A DNA stretch of 50,572 bases from Dokdonella_A sp040005635 (GCA_040005635.1 JBDTYM010000019.1:1-50572), one strand, 5' to 3'; positions 1-9,228 are shown, counted from the stretch's first letter. Notes: generated from the letters alone by a model not told the origin. Translations and numbers: made by a program.

Positions 1-335
1 ACGCCGTCGATCCCGACCTGTTCCGCCCTCGCGCCGATTACCTGCTGCGCGTCGTAGGCCTCAGCATGCGCGATGTCGGCATCCTCGATGGCGATCTGAT
101 CGCCGTGCATCGCAGCGCCAGTGCCGAAGACGGCCGCATCGTGGTCGCGCGGCTCGACGATGAAGTCACCGTCAAGCGCCTGGAACACCGCCAGGGTCGT
201 GTGCGCCTGCTGCCGGCGAATCCGGATTTCGCGCCGATCGAAGTCGATCCCGCGCGCCATGCGTTCGCGATCGAAGGCCTCTATGTCGGTCTGGTCCGCG
301 CCGATGTCTCCCTGAAATCTCAACGCCAAGGATGA
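1..335 (+). CDS. lexA: LexA SOS repressor, C-terminal peptidase domain (5' truncated by window)
   Basis: The reading frame is open from base 3 and ends at TGA 333-335; the N-terminal DNA-binding domain lies outside the window. The visible part is the S24 self-cleavage domain. It shows RADYLLRVVGLSM, in which the Ser is the expected nucleophile, then GILDGDLIAVH, and EVTVKRL carrying the expected catalytic Lys. LexA represses SOS genes until RecA filaments stimulate its autocleavage. The gene runs directly into imuA-imuB-dnaE2, the known arrangement of the DnaE2 mutagenesis cassette, so the operon is probably LexA-controlled. The SOS box would lie upstream of this window. The family call is firm; the length of the whole protein cannot be judged. 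Confidence 0.93.
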   Translation, partial: AVDPDLFRPRADYLLRVVGLSMRDVGILDGDLIAVHRSASAEDGRIVVARLDDEVTVKRLEHRQGRVRLLPANPDFAPIEVDPARHAFAIEGLYVGLVRADVSLKSQRQG

Positions 336-341
336 GTTGCG

Positions 342-1124
342 ATGCTGACTTCGAGCTTGTTCGACGCCGCTGTTTTCGCTTCCGAGATCACGAATTTTTC
401 GCCGCCTGTGTTGGCCCCGGTCGGTTCTTCCATCTCTCCATCGAAGAGCGGGCAGGAACAGCGACGGGAATCGCCACCGACCGTTGCCGAACGCCCGCCT
501 CAATCGCGTGACGAAACCGCGCTCGCCGAAGTATTGCGCCACCCCGGCATCTGGCGTCGCAGCGCGACATCTGCCGGTACGATCGATGCGCAACCGAGCG
601 GACTTGCCGAGCTCGACGCATTGCTGCCGGGCGGCGGCTGGCCGCGCGGGGCCCTCAGCGAAATCCTGATCGAACAGGACGGTCTGGGCGAATGCAGCCT
701 GCTGCTGCCTGCGCTTGCCGCACTGACGCAGGCGCGCCGTCGTGTCGCGTTGATCGCGCCACCGTATGTTCCCTATGCGCCGGCACTGGCCGCCGCTGGC
801 GTCGATCTCGCCCAGCTCGTGCATATCGATGCGAGCGGCGCGGATACGCACTGGACCGCCGAGCAATGCCTGCGTGCCGGCTGCTGCGGCGCCGTGTTGA
901 ACTGGTTGCCCCAAGCCGACTATCGCCAGCTGCGCCGCCTGCAGCTCGCTGCCGAAACCGGTGCTGCGATCGGCTTCGTGTTCCGTCCACTCGCGGCAGC
1001 CAGCCAGGCGAGTCCCGCTGCGCTGCGCCTGCGCGTGACCGCCGGCGAGGAGGGTCCGCGCATCGAGATCCTGAAATGCCGCGGTCGCCTCGGCGGCGCG
1101 ACACAAACCCGTCTGCTCGCATGA
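342..1124 (+). CDS. imuA: ImuA, RecA-like accessory protein of the DnaE2 mutasome
   Basis: A 260-residue protein, 6 bases after lexA, with the AAGGA-type ribosome site overlapping the lexA end. The middle and C-terminal parts match the ImuA/SulA-like family: a HPGIWRR segment, then LDALLPGGGWPRGALSEIL where a RecA-like fold begins, followed by alternating hydrophobic strands. A classical Walker A lysine is not visible at the GGGWPRG position. ImuA is needed with ImuB and DnaE2 for damage-induced mutagenesis and interacts with ImuB and RecA in studied bacteria. The first ~55 residues are low-complexity and Ser/Pro-rich, so a later start is possible. Confidence 0.88.
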   Translation: MLTSSLFDAAVFASEITNFSPPVLAPVGSSISPSKSGQEQRRESPPTVAERPPQSRDETALAEVLRHPGIWRRSATSAGTIDAQPSGLAELDALLPGGGWPRGALSEILIEQDGLGECSLLLPALAALTQARRRVALIAPPYVPYAPALAAAGVDLAQLVHIDASGADTHWTAEQCLRAGCCGAVLNWLPQADYRQLRRLQLAAETGAAIGFVFRPLAAASQASPAALRLRVTAGEEGPRIEILKCRGRLGGATQTRLLA

Positions 1125-1139
1125 CCGCGCGAGGCATGT

Positions 1140-2648
1140 GTGCTCTGGGCTTGTCTTCGCTTTCCGCAGCTGGCGCTGGACGCGCTCCGCGCCGATGCAG
1201 GGTCACCGGCTGACTCCAGGCCGCGTGCCGTCATCGATGGCGCCCAGCAACGTCGGCATGTCGTGTTCGCCAATACAGTCGCCTGTCGCCATGGCGTGCG
1301 CGCGGGACAGGCGCTCGCCGCAGCGCAGGTGCTCTGCCCTCGCCTGGCGATTCTGCCGCGCGATGAAGCCGCCGAACGCCAGGCACTCGAATCGCTGGCG
1401 GCTTGGGCATATCGCTTCAGCGCCGAGATCCATCTCGCTACAGTCGACGCGATCTTCATCGAAGTCGGCGCCAGCCTGAGTCTGTTCGGTGGCTGGCCAG
1501 CGCTGGAACGCCGGCTGCGCCACGAGCTGACTCATTTCGGATTCGCCTATGCGCTCGCCGCCGCACCCACCGCGGCAGCCGCACATGTGCTCGCGATCCA
1601 TGCGGATGGCATCGCGATCCCCACATCCGGCCCGCTGGCGAATGCGCTCGGCATGGTGCCGATCGCCGCCAGCGGACTCAACGTGAAAACCATCGCGGCC
1701 TTGCACGGCATGGGCTTTCGCGAATTACGCGACCTGTTCTCGCTGCCACGGGCGGAACTCACGCGGCGCATTGGCGAGGACGCTCTCGATCATCTCGATC
1801 GCATGCGCGGCCTTGCTGCCGAAACCCTGCCGCGCTGGCAGCCGCCAGCGCGTTTCGAGCGTCGCATCGAATTCTCCTACGGCGTGGAGTCGAACACGGC
1901 GCTCGCGTTCCCGCTGCAGCGGCTGATCCGCGAACTCGCGCTGTTCCTGGTCGCGCGCGATGGCGGCGTGCAGCGCTTTACGCTCATCCTTGGCCATGAG
2001 CGCGGCGCGAGTACGAGCATCGAGGTCGGTCTGCTCGCACCGCAGCGCGATGCGGCCAGCCTGTTCGAGCTGGCACGCGCTCGGCTCGAACGCATCGAGC
2101 GGGTGGCGCCGGTGCATGCACTGGGTTTGTGTGCCGACGATCTACCGCCGCTATGCCCGCTGCATCGCGATCTGTTCGACGATCGCCGCCGCGAACAGCT
2201 CGACTGGCCAGCCCTGGTCGAGCGCCTGCGCGCGCGTTTGGGCGACGAGGCATTGCATGGCCTGGCCGAGGTCGCCGACCATCGCCCCGGCCGTGCGTGG
2301 CAATTCGTGCCGGCGCTGGACGGTTCGACTCTGCGCAAGCAAAGTCGCAGCAGTTCCACCAAGCCATCGTCAGCCAAGGCCATTGCAGCGGCGTCTACAC
2401 CCGCCATGGTTTTTCCCGGCAATGCAGCGAAATCGCGACCGTTCTGGCTGCTGCGCCAGCCGATCCTGCTGCGTGGCGCCCCCACGCGCATCCTCGCCGG
2501 ACCCGAGCGCATCGAAAGCGGCTGGTGGGACGGACACGACTACCGGCGCGATTACTACATCGTCGAAACAAGGCTCGGGCAGCGCGCCTGGGCCTATGTC
2601 GAGGCCGGCGGAAAATCGAACTGGAGCTTGCACGGCTGGTTCGCATGA
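1140..2648 (+). CDS. imuB: ImuB, catalytically inactive Y-family polymerase-like protein
   Basis: A 502-residue protein starting at GTG 1140 with GAGG at 1131-1134. The start MLWACLRFPQLALDAL is the usual ImuB beginning. The body resembles DinB/UmuC polymerases: finger and palm segments around GVRAGQALAAAQVLCP and the DAIFIEVGASLSLFGG strand. The acidic residues that bind catalytic metal in true Y-family enzymes (the DxSE motif) are replaced here (DAIFIE), as expected for ImuB. It bridges ImuA, DnaE2 and the sliding clamp. The C-terminal segment DYRRDYYIVET...WAYVEAGGKSNWSLHGWFA is typical. Its TGA overlaps the dnaE2 ATG (2645-2648). Confidence 0.92.
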   Translation: MLWACLRFPQLALDALRADAGSPADSRPRAVIDGAQQRRHVVFANTVACRHGVRAGQALAAAQVLCPRLAILPRDEAAERQALESLAAWAYRFSAEIHLATVDAIFIEVGASLSLFGGWPALERRLRHELTHFGFAYALAAAPTAAAAHVLAIHADGIAIPTSGPLANALGMVPIAASGLNVKTIAALHGMGFRELRDLFSLPRAELTRRIGEDALDHLDRMRGLAAETLPRWQPPARFERRIEFSYGVESNTALAFPLQRLIRELALFLVARDGGVQRFTLILGHERGASTSIEVGLLAPQRDAASLFELARARLERIERVAPVHALGLCADDLPPLCPLHRDLFDDRRREQLDWPALVERLRARLGDEALHGLAEVADHRPGRAWQFVPALDGSTLRKQSRSSSTKPSSAKAIAAASTPAMVFPGNAAKSRPFWLLRQPILLRGAPTRILAGPERIESGWWDGHDYRRDYYIVETRLGQRAWAYVEAGGKSNWSLHGWFA

Positions 2649-5600
2649 AGCCGCCGAAACCACCGAAGCGGCGGCGCCTGCGTGCGCCGATCGAAGAAGG
2701 CATCGGCAGCTTGGATCCGCACGCCGATGATCCGCGCAGCGCGTTATACAAGCAGCTGCGGCGACAAGAAACGCTGGAATGCACGAGCGATCCGGCACCG
2801 GCGGTGGCTATCGTCGAGGACGAACCGCTCTACGCCGAACTGCACTGCCTGTCTAACTTCTCGTTCCAGCGCGGCGCTTCCAGCGCGCGCGAATTGTTCG
2901 AGCGCGCGAAACGGCTCGGCTATGGCGCACTCGCGATCACCGACGAATGTTCGCTGGCCGGCATCGTGCGTGCGCTCGAAGCGTCGAGGGGCACCGGTGT
3001 CAAACTGATCGTCGGCACCGAAGTACAACTTGCCGACGGCCCGAAGCTCGTACTGCTCGCGCAGAACCAGAGCGGTTATTCGGATATCTGCCGTCTGATC
3101 ACGGCCGGTCGACGGCGCAGCGCGAAAGGCGAATACCATTTGACGCGCGCCGACGCGGAACAGTTGGGCGAAGGCGTGCTGGTGCTTTGGCTTGACAAGC
3201 CTCTACCCCACGCTGCCCTCGAGGAGTGGGTGAACAACCCGAACTGCATCCATGAGCTGGCACGGGACCCTGGAAATGTCCTGCCCTTCTTCAGGACTGC
3301 TGCGCCCGACTCCAAGGTTTCAATCCCCTCGCCCCTCGCCCCCTCACCCCAGCCCTCTCTCCCAACGAAAGGGCCAGCGGGAAGCGAGCATTGCGCCGCC
3401 TGGCTCAGGCAGCACTTCCTGCATCGCGTCTGGCTTGCGGTCGAACTGCAGCGCGGTCCCGATGACGCAGCCCGGCTTGCCGAGCTGCGCGCGCTGGGCG
3501 CACGTCATGGCCTGCCGCTGGTCGCCGCCGGTGACGTGCACATGCACGTGCGAAGACGGCGCGCGCTGCAGGACGTGATGACGGCGATCCGTCTCGGCTG
3601 CACGATCGCCGAGGCCGGACAGGCGTTGTTTCCAAACGGCGAGCGACATCTGCGAAGGGTCGAAGATCTTGCCGTGTTGTACCCAGCTGAACTGCTGGAA
3701 GAAACCTTGGCCATAGCGGCACGCTGCCAGTTCGATCTGGGCGCGCTCAAATACGAGTATCCCCACGAACTGGTACCGATCGGACATACCGCGATCGAGT
3801 TCCTGCGCGAACAGACCTGGCGTGGCGCGGCAATCCGCTGGCCGGGCGGGATTCCATCCGACGTACGCGCGCAGGTGGAAAAGGAACTCGCACTGATCGC
3901 CAGCCTCGAGTACGAGCATTTCTTCCTGACCGTCGAGGACATCGTGCGATGGGCACGCGAACAGAAGCCGCCGATTCTCTGCCAGGGGCGCGGCTCATCG
4001 GCAAATTCGGCGGTCTGTTACTGCCTCGGCATCACGGCGGTCGATCCGGAGAAAGGCAATCTGCTGTTCGAGCGCTTTCTGTCCAAGGAACGCAACGAGC
4101 CGCCGGACATCGATGTCGACTTCGAGCATGAACGCCGCGAGGAAGTCATCCAGTACGTGTTCGGCAAGTATGGCCGCGACCGCGCTGCGCTCGCCGCGAC
4201 CGTCATCAGCTATCGCGGCAAGAGCTCGGTACGCGATGTCGGCCGCGCGCTCGGCATCGCCGAAGACCAGCTGGATCGCCTCGGCGGCATGTTCTCGCGC
4301 GTGCGCAGCGGACAACCCCTCGCGAAGTGGCTGGCCGAACGCGGCTTCGATCCCGATAGCCGCGTACTGCATCGCCTGTTCGCGCTCGCCTCGGAGATCG
4401 GCGGTTTTCCACGTCATCTCTCGCAGCACGTCGGCGGCTTCGTGATTTCGGAGCAGCCTTTGCACCATCTCGTGCCAGTCGAGAATGCGGCGATGCCCGA
4501 TCGCACGATCATTCAATGGGACAAGGACGATCTGGAGGCAATGAAACTGCTGAAGGTCGACTGCCTCGCGCTCGGCATGCTGACCTGCCTGCGCAAATGT
4601 TTCGATCTTTTGTACGAACACGGACTATGGACGAAACCCTACAGCGATACGAAAAGCGACCTGTACGAGATTCCGCAGGACGACGAAAAGGTTTACGACA
4701 TGATCTGTCGCGCGGACACGATTGGCGTGTTCCAGATCGAATCGCGCGCACAGATGTCGATGCTGCCGCGTCTGCAACCGAAGAATTTCTACGACCTTGT
4801 CGTCGAGATCGCGATCGTGCGGCCGGGACCGATCCAGGGACAGATGGTGCACCCGTATCTGCGTCGGCGAAAAAATCTCGAACCGGTCGACTATCCACAA
4901 TCGAAATTCGAGCGTGCGTCGGGAGAGGGAAAATCCGCGGTCGAAGCTGTCCTGAGTCGCACGCTCGGCGTGCCGATCTTCCAGGAACAAGTCATGAAAC
5001 TGATCCAGGTCGTCGCCGGTTTCACGCCTGGCCAGGCCGACGAACTGCGGCGCGCCATGGCGGCCTGGAAACGCAAAGGCGGCCTCGAACCGTTCCACGA
5101 CCTGATCAAGGCCGGCATGCGTCGTAACGGCTACTCGGACGAGTATTTCGAACGCATCTTCGAGCAGATCAAGGGCTTCGGCGAATATGGTTTTCCCGAA
5201 TCGCACTCGGCCAGCTTCGCGCATCTGGCTTATGCCTCGTCCTGGCTCAAGCACTACCACCCGGCCGCCTTCACCTGCGCCTTGCTCAACGCACAACCGA
5301 TGGGCTTCTATCAGCCTTCGCAGCTGATCCAGGACGCGCGCAATCATCGCGTGCACGTGCTGCCGGCCGACGTCTGCTTCAGCGACTGGAATTGCACGCT
5401 GGAATGGCTCGGCGAGAAACCACCGCTGGCCGTCGATGGAAGACCGGCCAGCCCGCTGGGCTTGCGCCTCGGCCTGCGCCAGATTGGCGGGCTGTCGCAG
5501 GAACTGGGCGAACGCCTCGCCGTGACGCGCCGCCAGATGCCTTTCCGCGATGTCGCCGAGCTGACGCGACGCGTGCACCTCAAGGCGGCCGAACGCGCGC

Positions 5601-6163
5601 GACTGGCCGATGCCGGCGCGCTGCAGACGCTCAGCGGCCACCGCCATCGTGCCCGCTGGGACAGCGCCGGCGCCGAACTACCGGCGCCGCTGCTCGCTGC
5701 CGCGGCCATTCGCGAACAACCTGTCGTGCTGCGCACACCCTCGCTTCAGCAGGACGTGATGGCCGATTACGCGACGCAGGGCCTGTCGCTGAAAGGCCAT
5801 CCGCTCGCGCTGATGCGCGCGCAGCTCGATCAACGGCATGTCGTGCCGGCCTTCCTGGTCGGTGAGGAACAACGCAACGGCCTGCGCCTGCGTTGCGCCG
5901 GCCTCGTCACCGTGCGCCAGCATCCCGGCACCGCGAAGGGCGTCACCTTCGTGACCCTCGAAGACGAGACCGGCTTCGTCAACATCGTGGTCTGGCGTGC
6001 ACTCGCCGAGGCGCAGCATCGCGTGCTGCTCGAAGCGGTCGTGATGGGCGTGGATGGCGTGCTGCAGGTCAGCGAAGGCGTGCGCCACGTGATTGCGAAG
6101 CGGCTGCACGACTACAGTGGCTTGCTGCCGGAATTCTCATTTGCGTCGCGGGATTTTCATTGA
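2645..6163 (+). CDS. dnaE2: DnaE2 (ImuC) error-prone DNA polymerase III alpha-like subunit
   Basis: The start is ATG 2645 in an ATGA overlap with imuB. The frame is open further upstream, but that part is only the opposite frame of imuB. The product is 1172 residues. An N-terminal PHP domain (AELHCLSNFSF, ALAITDECSLAG) shows the altered metal ligands usual for DnaE2. The polymerase palm has PDIDVDF with Asp at about 488, 490 and 492, then helix-hairpin-helix and OB-fold regions (GLVTVRQHPGTAKGVTFVTLEDE). The replicative DnaE tau-binding tail is absent, as in the family. It makes translesion products during SOS together with ImuA/ImuB. The odd feature is an extra segment of about 65 residues, roughly 184-250, inside the PHP domain, partly made of repeat-like DNA. 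Confidence 0.93.
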   Translation: MKPPKPPKRRRLRAPIEEGIGSLDPHADDPRSALYKQLRRQETLECTSDPAPAVAIVEDEPLYAELHCLSNFSFQRGASSARELFERAKRLGYGALAITDECSLAGIVRALEASRGTGVKLIVGTEVQLADGPKLVLLAQNQSGYSDICRLITAGRRRSAKGEYHLTRADAEQLGEGVLVLWLDKPLPHAALEEWVNNPNCIHELARDPGNVLPFFRTAAPDSKVSIPSPLAPSPQPSLPTKGPAGSEHCAAWLRQHFLHRVWLAVELQRGPDDAARLAELRALGARHGLPLVAAGDVHMHVRRRRALQDVMTAIRLGCTIAEAGQALFPNGERHLRRVEDLAVLYPAELLEETLAIAARCQFDLGALKYEYPHELVPIGHTAIEFLREQTWRGAAIRWPGGIPSDVRAQVEKELALIASLEYEHFFLTVEDIVRWAREQKPPILCQGRGSSANSAVCYCLGITAVDPEKGNLLFERFLSKERNEPPDIDVDFEHERREEVIQYVFGKYGRDRAALAATVISYRGKSSVRDVGRALGIAEDQLDRLGGMFSRVRSGQPLAKWLAERGFDPDSRVLHRLFALASEIGGFPRHLSQHVGGFVISEQPLHHLVPVENAAMPDRTIIQWDKDDLEAMKLLKVDCLALGMLTCLRKCFDLLYEHGLWTKPYSDTKSDLYEIPQDDEKVYDMICRADTIGVFQIESRAQMSMLPRLQPKNFYDLVVEIAIVRPGPIQGQMVHPYLRRRKNLEPVDYPQSKFERASGEGKSAVEAVLSRTLGVPIFQEQVMKLIQVVAGFTPGQADELRRAMAAWKRKGGLEPFHDLIKAGMRRNGYSDEYFERIFEQIKGFGEYGFPESHSASFAHLAYASSWLKHYHPAAFTCALLNAQPMGFYQPSQLIQDARNHRVHVLPADVCFSDWNCTLEWLGEKPPLAVDGRPASPLGLRLGLRQIGGLSQELGERLAVTRRQMPFRDVAELTRRVHLKAAERARLADAGALQTLSGHRHRARWDSAGAELPAPLLAAAAIREQPVVLRTPSLQQDVMADYATQGLSLKGHPLALMRAQLDQRHVVPAFLVGEEQRNGLRLRCAGLVTVRQHPGTAKGVTFVTLEDETGFVNIVVWRALAEAQHRVLLEAVVMGVDGVLQVSEGVRHVIAKRLHDYSGLLPEFSFASRDFH
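3324..3375 (+). repeat. Repeat-like C-rich element inside dnaE2
   Basis: This stretch is strongly strand-biased (runs of CCCCTC, then CCCTCACCCC, AGCCCTCTCTCCC, then GAAAGGGCC). It resembles the C-rich intergenic repeats common in Xanthomonadales and related proteobacteria. It is read in frame as a Pro/Ser-rich stretch (IPSPLAPSPQPSLPTKG) within the PHP domain of DnaE2. The family assignment comes from recollection of similar elements; no second copy was found in this window. Confidence 0.45.
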
Positions 6164-6189
6164 CGAATCCGTGGCCCCGTCGCTTTCGC

Positions 6190-6759
6190 TCACGGCGCCT
6201 CCAGCGTCCCCGCCAGGCGACCCATGAAAGGCCGGTAATAGCGCAATTCGGCGATCGAATCGCGCACATCGCTCAACGCCGTATGTGCCGATTCCTTGGC
6301 GAAGCCACGGCTGACTTCGGGCGACCAGCGCCGTGCGAGTTCCTTGATCGTCGAAACGTCGAGATTACGATAGTGGAAGTACCTCTCCAACCTCGGCATC
6401 AGCCGATACAGGAAGCGGCGATCCTGGCAGATCGAGTTGCCGCACATCGGCGACTTGCCGGCGGCGATCCATTGCGACAGGAACTCGACGGTCAACGCTT
6501 CCGCCGTTGCGATGTCGATGTCGGACTCGACGACGCGCTGCCACAGACCCGAGCGGCGATGCTGGTTGCGGTTCCAGTCGTCCATCGCGTCCAGGCGCTC
6601 GACCGCATGACGGATCGCGAATTCCGGGCCCTCGGCGAGCGGGTTCAGATCCTTGTCGGTGACGATCGTGGCGATCTCGAGGATGGAATCCTGGTCGGGA
6701 TCGAGCCCTGTCATCTCCAGATCGATCCAGATCAGATTGTCCTCGCTCGTCACTCGCAT
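6190..6759 (-). CDS. orn: Oligoribonuclease (DEDDh 3'-5' exoribonuclease)
   Basis: 189 residues from ATG 6759, chosen because MRVTSEDNLIWIDLEMTGLD matches the usual Orn N-terminus; the open frame extends upstream to 6837 without family similarity. DEDD residues are visible: D13 and E15 in WIDLEMTG, the Asp in NSICQDRRFL, and His/Asp in HTALSDVRDS. Orn degrades short oligoribonucleotides, including pGpG from cyclic-di-GMP turnover, and is usually essential in gammaproteobacteria. It is divergent from sbcB; the 95-base gap must hold both promoters, but I see no convincing -35/-10 pair there. Its 3' end is 26 bases from the convergent dnaE2 end. Confidence 0.95.
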   Translation of the reverse strand: MRVTSEDNLIWIDLEMTGLDPDQDSILEIATIVTDKDLNPLAEGPEFAIRHAVERLDAMDDWNRNQHRRSGLWQRVVESDIDIATAEALTVEFLSQWIAAGKSPMCGNSICQDRRFLYRLMPRLERYFHYRNLDVSTIKELARRWSPEVSRGFAKESAHTALSDVRDSIAELRYYRPFMGRLAGTLEAP

Positions 6760-6854
6760 GCGTCGCTCCCGATGATTGCCGTCGAGTCTAGGCAAGCCGC
6801 CGACTATTGGAAAGCCTCGCCGCAGCGGCGCGGACACCGCTATGCTCGCCGACG

Positions 6855-8285
6855 ATGACTCAGACCCTGCTCTGGCACGACTACGAAACCACCGGCGCCG
6901 ATCCGCGTCGCGATCGGCCGGCGCAGTTCGCCGCGCTGCGCACGACGCTCGAGCTCGAACCCATCGGCGAGCCGGTTTCGATTTTCTGCAAGCCCGCGCC
7001 GGATGTCTGGCCGCATCCGGAAGCCTGCCTCATCACCGCAATCACGCCGCAGCAGATGCAGCGCGACGGCGTCATCGAAGCCGAGTTCGCCGCCCTGGTC
7101 AACGAACAGATGGCCGAACCGGGCACCTGCACCATCGGCTACAACTCGCTGCGCTTCGACGACGAGTTCACCCGTCACCTGCTCTATCGCAACTTCCACG
7201 ATCCGTACGAACGCGAGTGGAAGGACGGCAATTCGCGCTGGGATCTGATCGATCTTGCGCGCATGTGCTATGCGCTGCGGCCGGACGGCATTGCCTGGCC
7301 GCGTCGCGACGATGGCACGCCGAGCTTCCGGCTCGAGCATCTCGCCGCCGCCAACCATGTCGAACAGCGGCACGCACACGATGCAGTGTCCGATGTGGAA
7401 GCCCTGCTCGGCCTTGCGCGCCTGATTCGCGTGCGCCAACCGCGCCTGTGGACGTTCTATTTCGAATTGCGCAGGAAGCAACGCGTGTTCGAGCTGCTCG
7501 ATGTCGCGCGCATGACGCCACTCGTGCACGTGTCCTCGCGTTATCCGGCGAACCGCGGATGCCTGGCGATCATCGCGCCACTGGCGATGCACCCCGGCCA
7601 GCCGAACGGTGTGATCGCCTACGATCTCGACGTCGATCCGACGCCCCTGCTCGAACTCGGTGCCGAGGATATCGCCGACCGCGTGTTCACCGCGCGCGCC
7701 GATCTGCCCGACGATGTCGAGCGCATTCCATTGAAGACGATACATGCGAACCGCTCGCCGGCGCTGGCGCCGCTCAGCGTGCTCAAGGGCGTCGATCTCG
7801 CGCGCATCGCACTCGATCCGCAGCGCGCCATCGTGAACCTCGAACGTTTGCGCAGCGCCGATGGCCTCATCGCCAAACTGCATGCCGTGTTCTCGCGCAC
7901 CGCCGCGCGCGCGGATTCGATCGATCCCGAACTCGCACTCTATGGCGGGTTCCTTCCGGATGCCGACAAGCGCCTGTTGCGCGACGTACGCGAAACGCCA
8001 CCGGAGCAGCTCGGCAAACGCGTATTCCCGTTCCGCGACCCGCGTTATCCGGAACTGCTGTTCCGTTATCGCGCGCGCAACTGGCCCGATTCGCTCGATG
8101 CTGGCGAGCGTGCGCGCTGGGACGATTTTCGCAGACGCCGCCTGGAAACCGCGACGCCGCTGACGCCGCTCACGCGCGAAGACTACCTCGCGACGATCAC
8201 GCGCCTGCGCCTTGGTCCAGCATTGCCTGCGAGGCAGATCCCGTTGCTCGACGCGCTCGAACAGTGGGCGCGCGACTCCAGTTAG
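6855..8285 (+). CDS. sbcB: Exodeoxyribonuclease I
   Basis: 476 residues from ATG 6855, almost the length of the E. coli enzyme (475). The upstream in-frame ATG at 6807 is rejected because homology starts at MTQTLLWHDYETTG. The DEDDh exonuclease domain comes first: D9 and E11 in HDYETTG, FDDEFTRH, and the HDAVSDVEA motif near residue 180. SH3-like and helical domains follow, ending in LPLTPLTREDYL-type sequence typical of ExoI. It digests single-stranded DNA 3' to 5' and acts in recombination and mismatch repair. It is monocistronic or shares a transcript with the DUF2461 gene 85 bases downstream. Confidence 0.95.
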   Translation: MTQTLLWHDYETTGADPRRDRPAQFAALRTTLELEPIGEPVSIFCKPAPDVWPHPEACLITAITPQQMQRDGVIEAEFAALVNEQMAEPGTCTIGYNSLRFDDEFTRHLLYRNFHDPYEREWKDGNSRWDLIDLARMCYALRPDGIAWPRRDDGTPSFRLEHLAAANHVEQRHAHDAVSDVEALLGLARLIRVRQPRLWTFYFELRRKQRVFELLDVARMTPLVHVSSRYPANRGCLAIIAPLAMHPGQPNGVIAYDLDVDPTPLLELGAEDIADRVFTARADLPDDVERIPLKTIHANRSPALAPLSVLKGVDLARIALDPQRAIVNLERLRSADGLIAKLHAVFSRTAARADSIDPELALYGGFLPDADKRLLRDVRETPPEQLGKRVFPFRDPRYPELLFRYRARNWPDSLDAGERARWDDFRRRRLETATPLTPLTREDYLATITRLRLGPALPARQIPLLDALEQWARDSS

Positions 8286-8305
8286 CCCGCCGGGCATTCC
8301 GTCGT

Positions 8306-8321
8306 CCCGGCGAACGCCGGG
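8306..8321. repeat. REP-like hairpin between sbcB and the DUF2461 gene
   Basis: A perfect 6-bp inverted repeat, CCCGGC-GAAC-GCCGGG, inside GTCGTCCCGGCGAACGCCGG. This is the form of the widespread 'GTCATCCCGGCGAACGCCGGG' extragenic element. No T-run follows, so it is not a canonical terminator. Confidence 0.5.
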
Positions 8322-8370
8322 CTGTGGCGCCTTCGCACGCTCTTCGTCACTCCAACATCCGGTAACACGC

Positions 8371-9057
8371 ATGCCCTCGATCTACTTCACCCCCAAGACC
8401 TTCAAGTTCCTGCGCGATCTGGCCGCCAACAACAACCGCGAATGGTTTGCCGCGAACAAGGCGCGCTACGAAGAAGTGCTGCGCAAGCCCTACCTGCAGC
8501 TGATCGCCGATCTCGCCGCACCGCTCGCGAAAATCAGCCCGCACTATCGCGCCGATGCACGCGCGCAGGGAGGCTCGTTGTTTCGCATCCATCGCGACAC
8601 GCGCTTCGCCAACGACAAGACGCCGTACAAGACCTGGGCCGGTGCGCGCTTCGGCCACGAACGTCGGCGCGAAATCGAGGCGCCTTCGTTCTACATGCAC
8701 CTGCAGCCGCACGACTGCTTCGCCGGCGGCGGCCTCTGGCATCCGGAACCGCCCACGCTGAAGAAGATCCGCGACTTCCTCGCCGACAACCCGGCTGCCT
8801 GGAAGAAAGCCGTGCACGGCAAGGCGTTCCGCGAACGCTTCGAATTCTGGGGCGAGAGCCTGAGCCGACCGCCGCGCGGTTTCGATCCGGCGCACGAACT
8901 GATCGATGACATCAAGCGCAAGAACTTCGCCGCCGGGCTTGCCTTTGACGACAAGCTTGCGTGTTCCGACGAACTGCAATCCTTCCTCGTCGACACGTTC
9001 AAGCGTGTAGCGCCGATGATCGACTACCTGTGCGCTGCGGTGGACCTGCCGTTCTAG
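8371..9057 (+). CDS. DUF2461 domain protein (TIGR02453 family)
   Basis: 228 residues from ATG 8371, where the family-like start MPSIYFTPKTFKFLRDLAANN begins; the longer frame upstream is non-coding. Typical features are NREWFAANKARYEE near the N-terminus, then LFRIHRDTRFANDKTPYKTWAG, and FYMHLQPHDCFAGGGLW in the middle. The biochemical role of the family is not established. There is no signal peptide or membrane segment, so it is probably cytoplasmic. It stands between sbcB and the exporter cluster with no obvious functional tie to either. Confidence 0.9.
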   Translation: MPSIYFTPKTFKFLRDLAANNNREWFAANKARYEEVLRKPYLQLIADLAAPLAKISPHYRADARAQGGSLFRIHRDTRFANDKTPYKTWAGARFGHERRREIEAPSFYMHLQPHDCFAGGGLWHPEPPTLKKIRDFLADNPAAWKKAVHGKAFRERFEFWGESLSRPPRGFDPAHELIDDIKRKNFAAGLAFDDKLACSDELQSFLVDTFKRVAPMIDYLCAAVDLPF

Positions 9058-9154
9058 CTACCGCGCCAGTGAACGATTCCGATCGCCGCAGCGTCCGGTT
9101 ACGGACACTTGCCGTGAACGCCGCGCTCGCAGCACTCCTATACGCCAGCCCCCA

Positions 9155-9228
9155 GCGGTCATGCCCGCAAACGCGGGCATCCATTGGAAAACAGTCACTT
9201 GGATTCTCGCGTTCGCGGGCATGGCGGC
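9155..9228. repeat. Pair of inverted REP-like elements (REPIN-like)
   Basis: The left copy holds a perfect 8-bp hairpin, ATGCCCGC-AAAC-GCGGGCAT (9161-9180). The right part (9203-9226), read on the minus strand as GCCATGCCCGCGAACGCGAG, is a diverged second copy in opposite orientation. The arrangement is that of a REP doublet. It lies between the DUF2461 gene and the sigma-54 promoter of the exporter cluster. Confidence 0.6.

Noticed and set aside
2129..2644. Extended N-terminus of dnaE2 within imuB
   Set aside because: Translation of this part is Arg-rich noise; the ATGA overlap at 2645 and the family start fit better.
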